From assembly GCF_013374995.1 (NCBI RefSeq), contig NZ_CP056030.1:3442501-3506500 (forward strand): a stretch of 64,000 nt of DNA, given 5' to 3'. The notes beneath the pieces were generated by a model. That model saw only the letters and a program-made list of their open reading frames with translations. It did no database searches and was not told the origin of the DNA. The stretch is from Pseudomonas eucalypticola. GTDB taxonomy: Bacteria; Pseudomonadota; Gammaproteobacteria; Pseudomonadales; Pseudomonadaceae. Shown here piece by piece: positions 18,219 to 27,518 of this stretch (its first letter is position 1; each line of letters begins with the position of its first letter). The translations under genes were made by a program, and so were the position numbers.

Positions 18219-18242
18219 TGACGCGGCCGCAAGGCCGCGTCA
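18219..18242. terminator. Perfect hairpin between convergent genes, REP-like core
   Basis: TGACGCGGCC-GCAA-GGCCGCGTCA forms a perfect ten-base stem with a GNRA-type loop, between the stops of the convergent carrier and thiolase genes. There is no T run, so it is a weak intrinsic terminator at best. The arm GACGCGGCC is the same as the inner arm of the REP array at 15649-15999, so it may be a solitary member or remnant of that family. Confidence 0.55.
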
Positions 18243-18250
18243 CCGGTCTG

Positions 18251-19432
18251 TCAGGGACGTTCCAGCGCCAAGGCCACGCCCTGACCACCGCCAATGCACA
18301 AGGTGGCCAGACCTTTTCTGGCATCGCGCTTGATCATCTCATGCAGCAGCGTCACCAGCACCCGGCACCCCGATGCCCCAATGGGGTGGCCCAAGGCGAT
18401 GGCACCGCCGTTGACGTTGACCTTGGCAGCGTCCCATCCCAGTTCCTGCCCCACCGCCAACGCCTGCGCGGCAAAGGCTTCGTTGGCTTCGATCAAATCC
18501 AGTTGCTCAAGGGTCCAGCCAGCCTTTTCCAGGCAACGGCGCGTAGCGCTCACCGGGCCGATGCCCATGATGGCCGGGTCGACGCCCGCGTTGGCATAGG
18601 CGGCGACGCGCGCCAGCACCGGCAGGCCCAGTTGCCGGGCCTTGGCGGCGCTCATGAGGATGACGGCGGCGGCGCCATCGTTCAGCGACGAAGCATTACC
18701 GGCCGTGACGGTACCGTCTTTCTTGAACGCCGGCTTGAGCTTGGCCAGGCTCTCGGCCGTGGTCCCGGCGCGGGGCTGTTCGTCCGTTGCAAAGGCCACG
18801 GGGTCGCCCTTGCGCTGGGGTATCAGGATGGGGGTGATCTCGGCCACGAAGCGCCCCGCTTCGATGGCGGTCGCCGCCTTGGCCTGGGACTGCGCGGCGA
18901 AGGCGTCCTGGGCTTCACGGCTGATGCCGTACTTGTCCACCAGGTTCTCGGCAGTGATGCCCATGTGGTAGTCGTTGAACGCATCCCACAAGCCGTCGCT
19001 GATCATGGTATCGACGACGGCCGCGTGGCCCATGCGCAAGCCGGTACGGGCACCCGGCAGTACATAGTTGGCCAGGCTCATGTTTTCCTGGCCACCGGCG
19101 ATGATCACCTCGGCGTCGCCACAGCGAATCGCCTGGGCGCCCAGGTGCAGCGCCTTGAGGCCCGAGCCGCAGACCTTGTTCAGGGTCATGGCCGGCACGG
19201 CGGCGGGCAGTCCGGCCTTGATCGCGGCCTGGCGCGCGGGGTTCTGGCCAGCGCCGGCGGTCAGCACCTGGCCGAGGATCACTTCGTCCACCTGGCTGCC
19301 GTCCAGGCGAGTCTGGGCCAGCAACTGGCGGATCACGGCGGCCCCCAGGTCAACGGCCGGGATGGCTGCCAGGGCGCCCTGGAAACTGCCGACCGCGGTG
19401 CGGGTGGCGGCGACGATGACGACGTCTTGCAT
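18251..19432 (-). CDS. Acetyl-CoA C-acetyltransferase (thiolase)
   Basis: A 393-residue type II thiolase of the AtoB/PhaA group, catalysing the reversible condensation of two acetyl-CoA or cleavage of acetoacetyl-CoA in the cytoplasm. The nucleophilic cysteine is in [11 protein letters not shown] (about residue 88). The C-terminal active-site motifs are GHPIGASG (His about 349) and CIGGGQGVA (Cys about 379). The start follows GAGG by seven bases. It lies 119 bp downstream of the FAD dehydrogenase genes on the same strand but with no evident functional link. Confidence 0.93.
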   Translation of the reverse strand: MQDVVIVAATRTAVGSFQGALAAIPAVDLGAAVIRQLLAQTRLDGSQVDEVILGQVLTAGAGQNPARQAAIKAGLPAAVPAMTLNKVCGSGLKALHLGAQAIRCGDAEVIIAGGQENMSLANYVLPGARTGLRMGHAAVVDTMISDGLWDAFNDYHMGITAENLVDKYGISREAQDAFAAQSQAKAATAIEAGRFVAEITPILIPQRKGDPVAFATDEQPRAGTTAESLAKLKPAFKKDGTVTAGNASSLNDGAAAVILMSAAKARQLGLPVLARVAAYANAGVDPAIMGIGPVSATRRCLEKAGWTLEQLDLIEANEAFAAQALAVGQELGWDAAKVNVNGGAIALGHPIGASGCRVLVTLLHEMIKRDARKGLATLCIGGGQGVALALERP

Positions 19433-19551
19433 GGTGATACCTCGTTGTTATTAGGTGCTGGGAACTGGAGAAGCTCGCTGGCAAGCCACCACCGATTGTC
19501 CCGCTGGAACATTGTTTTGATAAATTTGTTTTTCAAAGCAGTTGATGAGTT

Positions 19552-21141
19552 TCAGTTATCAATCTGCCCCACACTGCGCAACGCCAGGGCCACGGCGGTC
19601 AGGGTCGAATTCACGGTGGCCGAGGTAGGCATCACCCCAGTGCCGCACAGAAACAGGTTGTCATGCTGATGGCAGCGGCCGAAGCCATCGCACACCGAAC
19701 GCGCCCCGTCGTCGCCCATGCTCAACGTACCGGTGATGTGCTGGTTGTTGGAAAACGCGCCGTCGGCACTATGGCGCAGGTTGCTGGCCCCCATCAAGCG
19801 GGCGATGGCGAGGAAGTCCCGGCGCGAGGCCTCGGCGCCGCGCCGGGTGTAGTCGTCGATGGCATAGTGCAGGCGCGGCGTGGGTAGGCCCAGTTTGTCA
19901 CGACGGTCGCTGAGGGTGACGCGGTTGTCCGGGTGCGGTAGTTGCTCCAGCACATCCTTGACGCTCATTTCGAACGCCGCGCGGTGGCGCAGTTGGGTCT
20001 TGAACGCTGGCCCGTAGACCCCGGCCTTGAGCAGCGCCTCGGTCGCGGTATCCACCCGGGAGACGTTGGTGAAGTCCAGCCGATAGGCCGCCCGATGGCG
20101 GCGAAAGTCACCGTCGCGCAGGGTATTGATGGAGCTGGGGCTTTGCGGACCCCGGCCTAGCCACAGTTCCTCATCAGCGTCGAAACTCAGGGAGGTACTG
20201 GGGTGATCCATGAGGTGGCGGCCTACGTTTCCGGAACCGTTGGCCAGGCCTTGGGGATAGCGTTCGCTGGCGGACATCAACAGTAACTTGGGGCTCTCGA
20301 TGCCGTTGGCGGCGAGAATGAAGGTACTGCCCGTGACCCGGTAGGTCTGCTTGTCGGGGTCGTAATAGTGCGCGGCGACGATCCGGCCTTGCTCATCATG
20401 CTCCAGGCGGTACACCACCGCTCGGGTCTGCAACCGCACGCCGGCGGCCAGCGCCTGCTGGATGGCGATGCCGCCGTGGTACTGGGCATTGATCGGGCAG
20501 ATGGGCTGGCAACTGTTGCTGGCGCAGCACGGCGGCCGGCCATCGTAGACCTGGCTGTTACGCGCCGCGGTATTGCCTACTACCACGTAGGCCGGCGCCA
20601 GGCGTTCGCGGATGCGCGCCATGGCGTAGGGTTCGGCCACGGGGGCCATGGGCAGCGGGTCGCGACGCGGGGAGCCGGTGTTGTCGGCACCGGACACGCC
20701 CATCAGCCGTTCGGCCTGATGGTAGAAAGGCTCCAGGTCGTCGTAGCTCAAGGGCCAGTCCACCCCCACGCCATACAGGCTCTTGAGGCGAAAGTCATTG
20801 GGCAGCAGGCGCCAGGCTTGCGCCGCCCAGTGCCAACTGGTGCCACCCACCCCGCGGATGTATTGGGTCTGATAAGGATAAGGCCCGGCCTGGTCGAGGT
20901 AGTCGTTGGGCTCGGGCTGGTAGAGGGGGTGTGGCGCCCAGTCATGGAAGGGGTACGGCGCCAGCCAGTCGTGCTTGCGTGGCGAGGCGCGAAATGCCGC
21001 CACCACCTGGGCATGGTCGATCTCGCCGCCCGCTTCCAGGATCAACACCGAAGCACCCCGCTCTGCCAGGCGCCGCGCCGCCGTGGCGCCGACGATGCCA
21101 CTGCCGATCACCACGACATCGGCGCTCAGGGCTTCAGCCAT
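19552..21141 (-). CDS. GMC-type FAD dehydrogenase, large subunit (sugar/alcohol dehydrogenase)
   Basis: A 529-residue glucose-methanol-choline family flavoprotein. The ADP-binding motif is VVVIGSGIVGATAARRLAE at residues 8-26, with RGVGGTSWHWAAQAWR in the FAD attachment region and a C-terminal LFLCGTGVMPTSATVNSTLT typical of gluconate 2-dehydrogenase and sorbitol dehydrogenase large subunits. A cysteine-rich stretch (PPCCASNSCQPICPINA) is shared with this subgroup. The start at 21141 is supported by GGAG eight bases upstream and lies eight bases inside the small-subunit gene, showing coupling. The usual third component, a membrane cytochrome c, is not encoded nearby. The substrate is unknown. 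Confidence 0.88.
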   Translation of the reverse strand: MAEALSADVVVIGSGIVGATAARRLAERGASVLILEAGGEIDHAQVVAAFRASPRKHDWLAPYPFHDWAPHPLYQPEPNDYLDQAGPYPYQTQYIRGVGGTSWHWAAQAWRLLPNDFRLKSLYGVGVDWPLSYDDLEPFYHQAERLMGVSGADNTGSPRRDPLPMAPVAEPYAMARIRERLAPAYVVVGNTAARNSQVYDGRPPCCASNSCQPICPINAQYHGGIAIQQALAAGVRLQTRAVVYRLEHDEQGRIVAAHYYDPDKQTYRVTGSTFILAANGIESPKLLLMSASERYPQGLANGSGNVGRHLMDHPSTSLSFDADEELWLGRGPQSPSSINTLRDGDFRRHRAAYRLDFTNVSRVDTATEALLKAGVYGPAFKTQLRHRAAFEMSVKDVLEQLPHPDNRVTLSDRRDKLGLPTPRLHYAIDDYTRRGAEASRRDFLAIARLMGASNLRHSADGAFSNNQHITGTLSMGDDGARSVCDGFGRCHQHDNLFLCGTGVMPTSATVNSTLTAVALALRSVGQIDN

Positions 21142-21631
21142 GCTCGGCGCTCCCCTGGGGCTTGGCCGCCCACACGCCATAGCCGCCCAAGGCAAAGCTG
21201 GGCGGCTGCAGCACGTCGGCGACCATGCGCGCATTGAGGGCCTGCTCGTAGGCCACGCAGCGCGCCTGGGTGCCGCTGCCTACCACGCCCATGAACCAGG
21301 CACGGGCCAACACCCTGGGCACTTTGGCCAGAGGCGATTGCTCGGCGTCGAGGGTGGCCTGAAGGGTGGCGGGGTCAAGGTGGCGGGCTTCCATCAGTCT
21401 GAGCAACTGACTGGCCTGCTCCGCGAAGGTAGGGTATTGCTGGGTCAGGGCCACGTGCAGGGCATTGGCCAAGTCGCGGTCCAGGGCTTGCTGACCGGCG
21501 ATCAGGGCCGACAGGGCGAGGAAATCGCCTTGGGCCTGGCTGCCTACCGGCTCAGCCAGGGCAAAGGGGATGTGCGCGGCGGTCCAGGCACCCAGCAGGG
21601 CCTTGAGCAGGGTTCGGCGGGGTGGGTTCAT
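21134..21631 (-). CDS. Small subunit of FAD sugar/alcohol dehydrogenase with Tat-like signal
   Basis: About 165 residues, starting MNPPRRTLLKALLGAW. The twin arginine followed by a hydrophobic run and LALAEP is a Tat-like export signal, expected for the small subunit that carries a folded flavoprotein partner out as a complex. The rest matches the helical family of D-sorbitol and gluconate dehydrogenase small subunits (ARAWFMGVVG near the C-terminus). The ATG at 21631 has GGAG ten bases upstream; in-frame ATGs at 21640 and 21652 are possible. It is translated just before the large subunit and overlaps it by eight bases. Confidence 0.8.
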   Translation of the reverse strand: MNPPRRTLLKALLGAWTAAHIPFALAEPVGSQAQGDFLALSALIAGQQALDRDLANALHVALTQQYPTFAEQASQLLRLMEARHLDPATLQATLDAEQSPLAKVPRVLARAWFMGVVGSGTQARCVAYEQALNARMVADVLQPPSFALGGYGVWAAKPQGSAEHG

Positions 21632-21719
21632 GGCGTCCATTCTCCGGGGCATCGCTGTTGGAACACGATGCCTCGGAGAAATTCAGGCCCAAGGGGCAAT
21701 TCTGGCGCCTGTTGCTGGA

Positions 21720-24044
21720 TCAGGCGACAGCCGCCGAAATAAGGCTGCTGGCGCTGGCCTTCTCCACCTTGATGGCGATGAACTTGGAGGTCGGTGTGTA
21801 GGTGCGGTCACCGTAGCTTTCCAACGGCACCAACGGGTTGGTTTCCGGATAGTAGGCGGCTGCCTGGCCCTCGGGGATGTCGTAGGCAATCAAGGTGAAA
21901 CCCTTGACCCGACGCTCGCGGTTGTCGTCCCACAGGGCTACCAGGTCGACCTTGTCACCCGGTTGCATGCCCAGCTTGCGGATATCGGCTTCACTGACGA
22001 ACACGACGTCACGCATGCCATACACACCGCGGTAGCGGTCGTCCAGGCCGTACAGGGTGGTGTTGTACTGATCGTGGGAACGCATGGTCTGCAAGATCAG
22101 GTCCGGCGTGACGTTCATCTTGCGCACCCCGGCGTTCACCAGGTCGTCCGGCAGGATACTGGCGGTGAACTGGGCCTTGCCGCTGGCGGTTTTCCATACG
22201 CGCTGGGCAGCACTGTTGCCCAGGTGGAAACCGCCCGGGTGCTGCAGGCGCTCGTTGAAGTTGGCGAAGCCTGGCAGGGTGTCGGCGATCAGGTCGCGGA
22301 TGCGGCTGTAGTCGCCGACCAACCAATGCCAGTCCACCGGGTGGTTGCCCAGGGTGGCGGCGGCCATGCCGGCGATGATCGCCGGTTCCGAGCGCAGGGC
22401 CGGCGAGCGCGGTTTCAGCTGGCCGTGGGAAATGTGCACCATGCTGAAGGTGTCTTCCACGGTGATGCCCTGGGGGCCATTGACCTGCACGTCGATCTCG
22501 GTGCGACCCAGGCACGGCAGAATCAGCGCATCACGCCCCGTGACCAGGTGGCTGCGGTTGAGCTTGGTGGCAATATGGACCGTCAGGTCGCATTTGCGCA
22601 GCGCCTCGTGGGTGCGCGGGGTATCCGGGGTGGCCTGGGCGAAGTTGCCACCCAGGGCGATGAACACCTTGGCCTCGCCGCGCTCCATGGCGCCGATGGC
22701 CTGCACGGCGTTGTGCCCCACTTCACGGGGCACAGTGAACTTGAAGCGTTGCTCGATGGCGTCCAGCAGGGCTTTCGAGGGTTTCTCGTCGATGCCCATG
22801 GTGCGGTCGCCTTGCACGTTACTGTGGCCACGTACCGGCGACAGGCCGGCACCTGGGCGGCCGACGTTGCCGCGCAACAGTTGTACGTTGATCACTTCCT
22901 GGATGGTCGGCACCGAGTGCTTGTGCTGAGTCAGGCCCATGGCCCAGCACATGATGACCCGTTCGGCCTTGCGGTACATGGCGGCAGCCATCTCGATATC
23001 GGCCAGGCTCAGGCCCGACTGCTCGATGATGTGCGGCCACGGCGTAGCGTCGACTTCGGCCAGGTAGGCGTCCATCCCGGTGGTGTGCTCCTGAATGAAA
23101 GCGTGGTCGAACACCGCCGGCTCGCCGCTGGCCTGGGCGTCGCGCTCCCATTGCAGCAGAAACTTGGCCATGCCGCGGAACAGCGCCATGTCGCCGCCCA
23201 GGGCCGGGCGCAGGTAGGCCGAACTGGTGGGCTTGGAGCCGTTGCCGAGCATTTCCAGCGGGTGCTGCGGGTGCTGGAAACGCTCCAGGCCACGCTCCTT
23301 GAGCGGGTTGATGCAGATCACCTGGGCGCCGCGCTCCACCGCTTCGCGCAACGGTTCAAGCATGCGCGGGTGGTTGGTGCCGGGGTTCTGGCCGATCACG
23401 AAGATGGCATCGGCGTGCTCCAGGTCGTGGAACACCACGGTCCCCTTGCCCACGCCCAGGGTCTCTTTCATGCTCACGCCACTGGCTTCGTGGCACATGT
23501 TCGAGCAGTCAGGGAAATTGTTGGTGCCAAAGGCACGCACGAACAGCTGGTACAGGAACGCGGCTTCGTTGCTGGCCCGGCCCGAGGTGTAGAACTCGGC
23601 CTGGTGCGGCGACTCCAGGGCGTTCAAGTGGCGAGCGATCAGCGCGTAGGCCTCTTCCCAGCTGGTTTCCACGTATTTGTCGGTAGCAGCGTCGTAACGC
23701 ATGGGGTGGGTCAGGCGACCCTGGTACTCCAGCCAGTAATCGGTCTGCGCCGCCAGGGCCGACACCGAATGCTTGGCGAAGAACGCCGGGTTCACCAGGC
23801 GGCCAGTGGCTTCCCAGTTCACCGCCTTGGCGCCGTTCTCGCAGAACTTGACCATGCCGTTTTCCGGCGACTCGCCCCACGCGCACCCCGGGCAGTCGAA
23901 ACCACCGTTCTGGTTGGTCTTGAGCATGGCGCGGATGTTGGTGAGTGCCTTCTTGCTGCCCAGCCAGCTGCGCGTCACCGCCACCAGGGCGCCCCAGCCA
24001 GCGGCGGCACCTTTATAGGGTTTATAGCGTTCGACCTGGGACAT
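21720..24044 (-). CDS. FdhF/YdeP-family molybdopterin oxidoreductase
   Basis: A 774-residue molybdenum enzyme of the FdhF/YdeP family, related to formate dehydrogenase alpha subunits. Near the N-terminus GFDCPGCAWGESPENG replaces the usual four-cysteine cluster of formate dehydrogenases. It is followed by FYTSGRASNEAAFLYQLFVRAFGTNNFPDCSNMCHEASG, where the metal ligand would be Cys in NMCHE, and by FVIGQNPGTNHPRM and RGHSNVQGDRTMG for guanine-dinucleotide binding. The start follows GGAG. YdeP homologues are linked to acid resistance or formate metabolism but the reaction here is unknown. A second moaA is transcribed divergently 203 bp away, supplying cofactor synthesis. Confidence 0.92.
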   Translation of the reverse strand: MSQVERYKPYKGAAAGWGALVAVTRSWLGSKKALTNIRAMLKTNQNGGFDCPGCAWGESPENGMVKFCENGAKAVNWEATGRLVNPAFFAKHSVSALAAQTDYWLEYQGRLTHPMRYDAATDKYVETSWEEAYALIARHLNALESPHQAEFYTSGRASNEAAFLYQLFVRAFGTNNFPDCSNMCHEASGVSMKETLGVGKGTVVFHDLEHADAIFVIGQNPGTNHPRMLEPLREAVERGAQVICINPLKERGLERFQHPQHPLEMLGNGSKPTSSAYLRPALGGDMALFRGMAKFLLQWERDAQASGEPAVFDHAFIQEHTTGMDAYLAEVDATPWPHIIEQSGLSLADIEMAAAMYRKAERVIMCWAMGLTQHKHSVPTIQEVINVQLLRGNVGRPGAGLSPVRGHSNVQGDRTMGIDEKPSKALLDAIEQRFKFTVPREVGHNAVQAIGAMERGEAKVFIALGGNFAQATPDTPRTHEALRKCDLTVHIATKLNRSHLVTGRDALILPCLGRTEIDVQVNGPQGITVEDTFSMVHISHGQLKPRSPALRSEPAIIAGMAAATLGNHPVDWHWLVGDYSRIRDLIADTLPGFANFNERLQHPGGFHLGNSAAQRVWKTASGKAQFTASILPDDLVNAGVRKMNVTPDLILQTMRSHDQYNTTLYGLDDRYRGVYGMRDVVFVSEADIRKLGMQPGDKVDLVALWDDNRERRVKGFTLIAYDIPEGQAAAYYPETNPLVPLESYGDRTYTPTSKFIAIKVEKASASSLISAAVA

Positions 24045-24139
24045 TGGGGCACTCCGTGAGGCAATGAATTCAGAATGTCAGGCTATGCCCGGGTCGCACA
24101 GGTGTCCAATCGCTATTAGTGACCGCATGATCGACGGGC

Positions 24140-24158
24140 TCTATCACTTGACGATAGA
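24140..24158. promoter_or_regulatory. Inverted repeat in fdhF-like/moaA divergent promoter, candidate LysR site
   Basis: TCTATC-ACTTGAC-GATAGA has six-base perfect arms separated by seven bases and contains the T-N11-A core of LysR-type boxes. It sits about 96 bp before the molybdoenzyme start and 90 bp before moaA. The LysR gene at 25327 immediately downstream of moaA is the obvious candidate regulator. This is inference from position and symmetry. Confidence 0.5.
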
Positions 24159-24247
24159 CCCCATCGATCATTTATTCGCTCGAAGTAATTAGACCTGGCG
24201 CCCGTGGCGTTTTATTCTGGATACATAATTTGCCCAAAGAGGTGTAC

Positions 24248-25246
24248 ATGGCTGACCGGATGCTGATCGACGGCTTCGCCCGACGCGTCGACTATGTGCG
24301 CCTGTCGGTGACCGACCGCTGCGACTTCCGTTGCGTGTACTGCATGGCCGAGGACATGACGTTCCTGCCGCGCCAGCGCATCCTCAGCCTGGAAGAGATC
24401 GCCGAACTGGCTGAGCGCTTCGTTGCCCTGGGCACCCGCAAGATCCGTCTCACCGGTGGCGAGCCGCTGGTGCGGCAGGGCATCGTCGGGCTGTGCGAAC
24501 GCATCGCTGCCCTGCCCGGCCTGCGTGAACTGTGCATGACCACCAACGGGTCGCAATTGGGCCACCTGGCCCAGCCGCTCAAGGATGCCGGGGTCAACCG
24601 CCTGAACATCAGCCTCGACAGCCTGGACCCGGCACGCTTTCGCGAGCTGACCCGCACCGGCGACCTGCACAAGGTCATCGAGGGAATCGATGCAGCCAAC
24701 GCCGCCGGCTTTACCCACACCAAGCTCAACTGCGTGGTGATGAAGGGCCGCAACGACGACGAGATCAACGACCTGGTGGCGTTCGCCATCCACCGTGGCC
24801 TGGACATTTCCTTTATCGAAGAGATGCCGCTGGGGGTGATCAGCGAGCACAGCCGTGCCGGGGCGTTTTTCTCCAGCGCCCAGGTGCGTGAGGTCATCAG
24901 CCAGCGCTATACCTTGCTCGACTCCGCCGAATCCACCCAGGGCCCGTCGCGCTACTGGCGCCTGGCGGAAGCCCCGGCCATTCGCATCGGCTTCATCTCG
25001 CCCCACAGCCACAACTTCTGCGCCACCTGCAACCGCGTGCGCGTCACTGTCGAGGGCCGGCTGCTGCTGTGCCTGGGCAACGAGCACGCCGTGGACCTCA
25101 AGGCCGTGCTGCGTGCCCACCCGGGCCAACCTCAGAAGGTCGAACAGGCCATTGTCGACGCCATGAAGATCAAGCCCTACCGGCACGACTTTCAGCTCAA
25201 TGATGACGTACAGGTGGTACGCTTCATGAACATGACCGGCGGCTGA
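24248..25246 (+). CDS. moaA: GTP 3',8-cyclase MoaA (molybdenum cofactor step 1)
   Basis: A 332-residue radical-SAM enzyme that converts GTP to 3',8-cyclo-7,8-dihydro-GTP. The first iron-sulphur cluster motif is CDFRCVYC (residues 24-31) with the family start [10 protein letters not shown], and the second cluster cysteines are in [10 protein letters not shown] and LLCLG. The protein ends in the functionally required double glycine (MNMTGG). The ATG at 24248 follows AAAGAGG; a TTG at 24230 is also open. Its place beside a molybdoenzyme rather than with other moa genes suggests a dedicated extra copy. Confidence 0.95.
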   Translation: MADRMLIDGFARRVDYVRLSVTDRCDFRCVYCMAEDMTFLPRQRILSLEEIAELAERFVALGTRKIRLTGGEPLVRQGIVGLCERIAALPGLRELCMTTNGSQLGHLAQPLKDAGVNRLNISLDSLDPARFRELTRTGDLHKVIEGIDAANAAGFTHTKLNCVVMKGRNDDEINDLVAFAIHRGLDISFIEEMPLGVISEHSRAGAFFSSAQVREVISQRYTLLDSAESTQGPSRYWRLAEAPAIRIGFISPHSHNFCATCNRVRVTVEGRLLLCLGNEHAVDLKAVLRAHPGQPQKVEQAIVDAMKIKPYRHDFQLNDDVQVVRFMNMTGG

Positions 25247-25326
25247 ACCGGTTGCTCACGGACGGTCCCACAGGGATAACAGCGCCTGGGCCTTAGCCGC
25301 CCACCCGCCCGACTGATCACCCGGTA

Positions 25327-26217
25327 ATGCCCTTGGATATCAAACAACTCAAATTCCTCATCGCCCTCGACCAGACTCGCCACTTCGGCCAGGCTGCGGC
25401 GCGCTGCAACATCACCCAGCCGACCTTGTCCATGCGCCTGCGCAACCTGGAAGATGAACTCAACATCGTGCTGGTGAACCGTGGCCAGCGCTTCGAAGGC
25501 TTCACCCCGGCGGGCGAGCGGGTGCTGGCCTGGGCGCGTACGCTCATCGCCGCCCACGATGGCCTGTATGCCGAAGCAGCCGCGTGCCGTGGCCAACTGA
25601 TCGGCGACTTGCGCCTGGGCATGGTGCCCCTGAGCAGTTTCAACACCACCCAGTTTATCCAGGCCCTGGCCAAGGACTTTCCGGAGCTGGGGTTCAGTGT
25701 GTCGACCATGACCAGCGACGATATTGTCGCCGCCTTGGCCAACAACCAGGTGGACCTGGGCATCTGTTACCTGGACCAGGTCAACGCCAGCCATTTCGAA
25801 TTTTTCGAACTGTCGTCCACGCGCATCGGCGTGCTCTATGACACGCGCTTCTTCACCTTCGACAACCCGCAGATCAGCTGGGAGGCCGCCGCCGAGCTAC
25901 CGCTGGGGATGATCCTCAACGGTATGCACTTTCGCAAATCGGTGGACCTGAGCTTTCGCAGCCGCGGGCTGACCCCGCGGCCGGTGCTGGAAAGCGATTC
26001 CACCTTTCAGCTGATCCAGGCCGTGCAGGCAGGGTTCTGCTGTGCGGTGATGCCGCTGGAGGGGGGGTTCGAAGGATTGAGCGAGCACATGGGCGTGCTG
26101 GAGCTGCCGGATGCCGAGGTGCTGGCGCCGCTGGGGCTGATCATGCGCCGCACGGAACCGCGGTCGGCAGTCGCGGAGAAGTGCTTTGCCCGCGCCCGGC
26201 AGTTGTTGAAGGGCTGA
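25327..26217 (+). CDS. LysR-family transcriptional regulator
   Basis: A 296-residue LysR regulator. The helix-turn-helix region is FGQAAARCNITQPTLSMRL, followed by ELNIVLVNRGQRFEGFTPAGERVL. An effector-binding domain spans residues 95-290. It follows moaA by 80 bp on the same strand, facing the molybdoenzyme promoter region through moaA, and the inverted repeat at 24140-24158 is a plausible target. No strong ribosome binding site precedes the ATG. Confidence 0.88.
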   Translation: MPLDIKQLKFLIALDQTRHFGQAAARCNITQPTLSMRLRNLEDELNIVLVNRGQRFEGFTPAGERVLAWARTLIAAHDGLYAEAAACRGQLIGDLRLGMVPLSSFNTTQFIQALAKDFPELGFSVSTMTSDDIVAALANNQVDLGICYLDQVNASHFEFFELSSTRIGVLYDTRFFTFDNPQISWEAAAELPLGMILNGMHFRKSVDLSFRSRGLTPRPVLESDSTFQLIQAVQAGFCCAVMPLEGGFEGLSEHMGVLELPDAEVLAPLGLIMRRTEPRSAVAEKCFARARQLLKG

Positions 26218-26239
26218 CGGACGTGGGTGGCTGCCGCAT

Positions 26240-26390
26240 TGTTGCTTGCAACGGAATATATCATTGCGTTCTGTTCGCTGGTTCATGATCTGACCCGCTG
26301 ATACATTGCCGGCCGTCGAGGTTACCAACTGCTCGACGCCCCGCGTTGGGCCATGCCACCTGCTCCCCCTGGGTGAACATGGCCCTTTTT
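26240..26390 (+). ncRNA. Possible small RNA or leader ending in an intrinsic terminator
   Basis: Between the LysR stop and the uptake operon lies a 281-bp gap with structure. CGTCGAG and CTCGACG pair around an eleven-base loop, and further down GGGCCATG and CATGGCCC form a perfect eight-base stem followed by seven T residues. Two stem-loops with a terminator are typical of a small regulatory RNA, but could also be the terminator of the LysR transcript. The 5' end is a guess and no known RNA family is recognised. Confidence 0.3.
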
Positions 26391-26391
26391 T
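26348..26391 (+). terminator. Intrinsic terminator upstream of the iron-chelate uptake operon
   Basis: GGGCCATG at 26348-26355 pairs with CATGGCCC at 26378-26385, immediately followed by TTTTTT. The loop is 22 bases. It separates the LysR gene (or a small RNA) from the permease gene, so the operon downstream must have its own promoter in the next 100 bp. Confidence 0.75.
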
Positions 26392-26498
26392 GTGACTGAA
26401 GCGGGTGGCCTTCCATGAAGATTGCAATGTACGACCTAGTCCATTCCCCCTGACCGCTATATACTTTTTGTTACACCGCCACCACCCGACCCTTCCCG

Positions 26499-27518
26499 AT
26501 GCCCCGAGCTACCCCGCTCTACCCTGCGGCTTTCAGCCTGCTTGCCGTGATTGTCGCCAGCCTGGTGGCCTTGACCATCGGCCGTTATCCGGTACCTCTT
26601 TCGCAACTGATATCCTTCTTCGGCGCCTGGACCGGGCTTTCATCTTTGCCCGAGGATCAGTACACCCTGCTGCACAGCGTAGTCTTCGACAGCCGCCTGC
26701 CACGCGTTGTCGCCGGGGCCCTGGTAGGCGCCGGGCTGTCGGTGTCGGGCGCGGCGTACCAGGCGGTGTTTCGCAACCCGCTGGTGTCGCCGGGGCTGCT
26801 GGGGGTGCTGAGCGGTTGTGCTTTCGGTGCCGCCGTGGGCATCGTCGCCGACCTCCATGGCCTGTGGATTCCCCTGCTGGCCTGCGCCACCGGGCTGGTG
26901 GCCGTGGCGGTGGGCGTGACCATCGGCAACCTGTTCGGCATGACCTCGATCCTGATGCTGGTATTGGGCGGCATCGTAGCCAACGCCCTGTTCACCTCGC
27001 TGCTGTCCATCACCCAGTACGTGGCCGACCCGCAGAGCCAACTGCCCACTATCGTCTATTGGCTGCTGGGCAGCCTCAGCGCCGTGGACCAGCACGCGCT
27101 GGCGTTCACCGCGCCGGTGCTGGTGCTGGCCATCGGCGTGCTGTGCCTGCTGGGCAGGGCCATCGACGCCTTGTCATTGAGTGACGATGAAGCCCTGAGC
27201 CTGGGCGTACCGGTGCGGGGCATCCGCTATGGGATGATCGTGCTGGCCACGCTGATCAGCGCACTGACGGTCAGCCTGGCCGGCATGGTCGGCTGGGTCG
27301 GTCTGCTGGTCCCGCACCTGGCGCGCTTGCTGGTGGGGCCGGGCAATACCCGGCTGCTACCCGTGAGTGCCGGCCTGGGTGCGTGCTTCCTGCTGGCCGC
27401 CGACGCCCTGGCGCGCAGCCTGGGCGCCGGGGAGGTCCCCCTGGGGGTCGTCACCGAACTGCTCGGCGCGCTGGCCTTCGTGCTGGTGCTACACCGTGTG
27501 CGCCGGGGTTGGCTATGA
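26499..27518 (+). CDS. FecCD-family ABC transporter permease (iron chelate uptake)
   Basis: A 339-residue inner-membrane permease of the BtuC/FecCD type with about nine hydrophobic helices. The family signature is SRLPRVVAGALVGAGLSVSGAAYQ, with RNPLVSPGLLGVLSG, and the cytoplasmic loop for the ATPase lies at GVPVRGIRYG. VGWVGLLVPHLARLLVG is the conserved coupling region. It opens a four-gene unit with ATPase, TonB-dependent receptor and binding protein, the same gene set as the P. aeruginosa PA2911-PA2914 uptake cluster. No clear Fur box and no strong ribosome binding site were seen upstream. Confidence 0.9.
   Translation: MPRATPLYPAAFSLLAVIVASLVALTIGRYPVPLSQLISFFGAWTGLSSLPEDQYTLLHSVVFDSRLPRVVAGALVGAGLSVSGAAYQAVFRNPLVSPGLLGVLSGCAFGAAVGIVADLHGLWIPLLACATGLVAVAVGVTIGNLFGMTSILMLVLGGIVANALFTSLLSITQYVADPQSQLPTIVYWLLGSLSAVDQHALAFTAPVLVLAIGVLCLLGRAIDALSLSDDEALSLGVPVRGIRYGMIVLATLISALTVSLAGMVGWVGLLVPHLARLLVGPGNTRLLPVSAGLGACFLLAADALARSLGAGEVPLGVVTELLGALAFVLVLHRVRRGWL

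Noticed and set aside
26391..26498. Fur box or cobalamin riboswitch upstream of the uptake operon
   Set aside because: Neither a GATAATGATAATCATTATC-like dyad nor the conserved B12-box pattern could be found.
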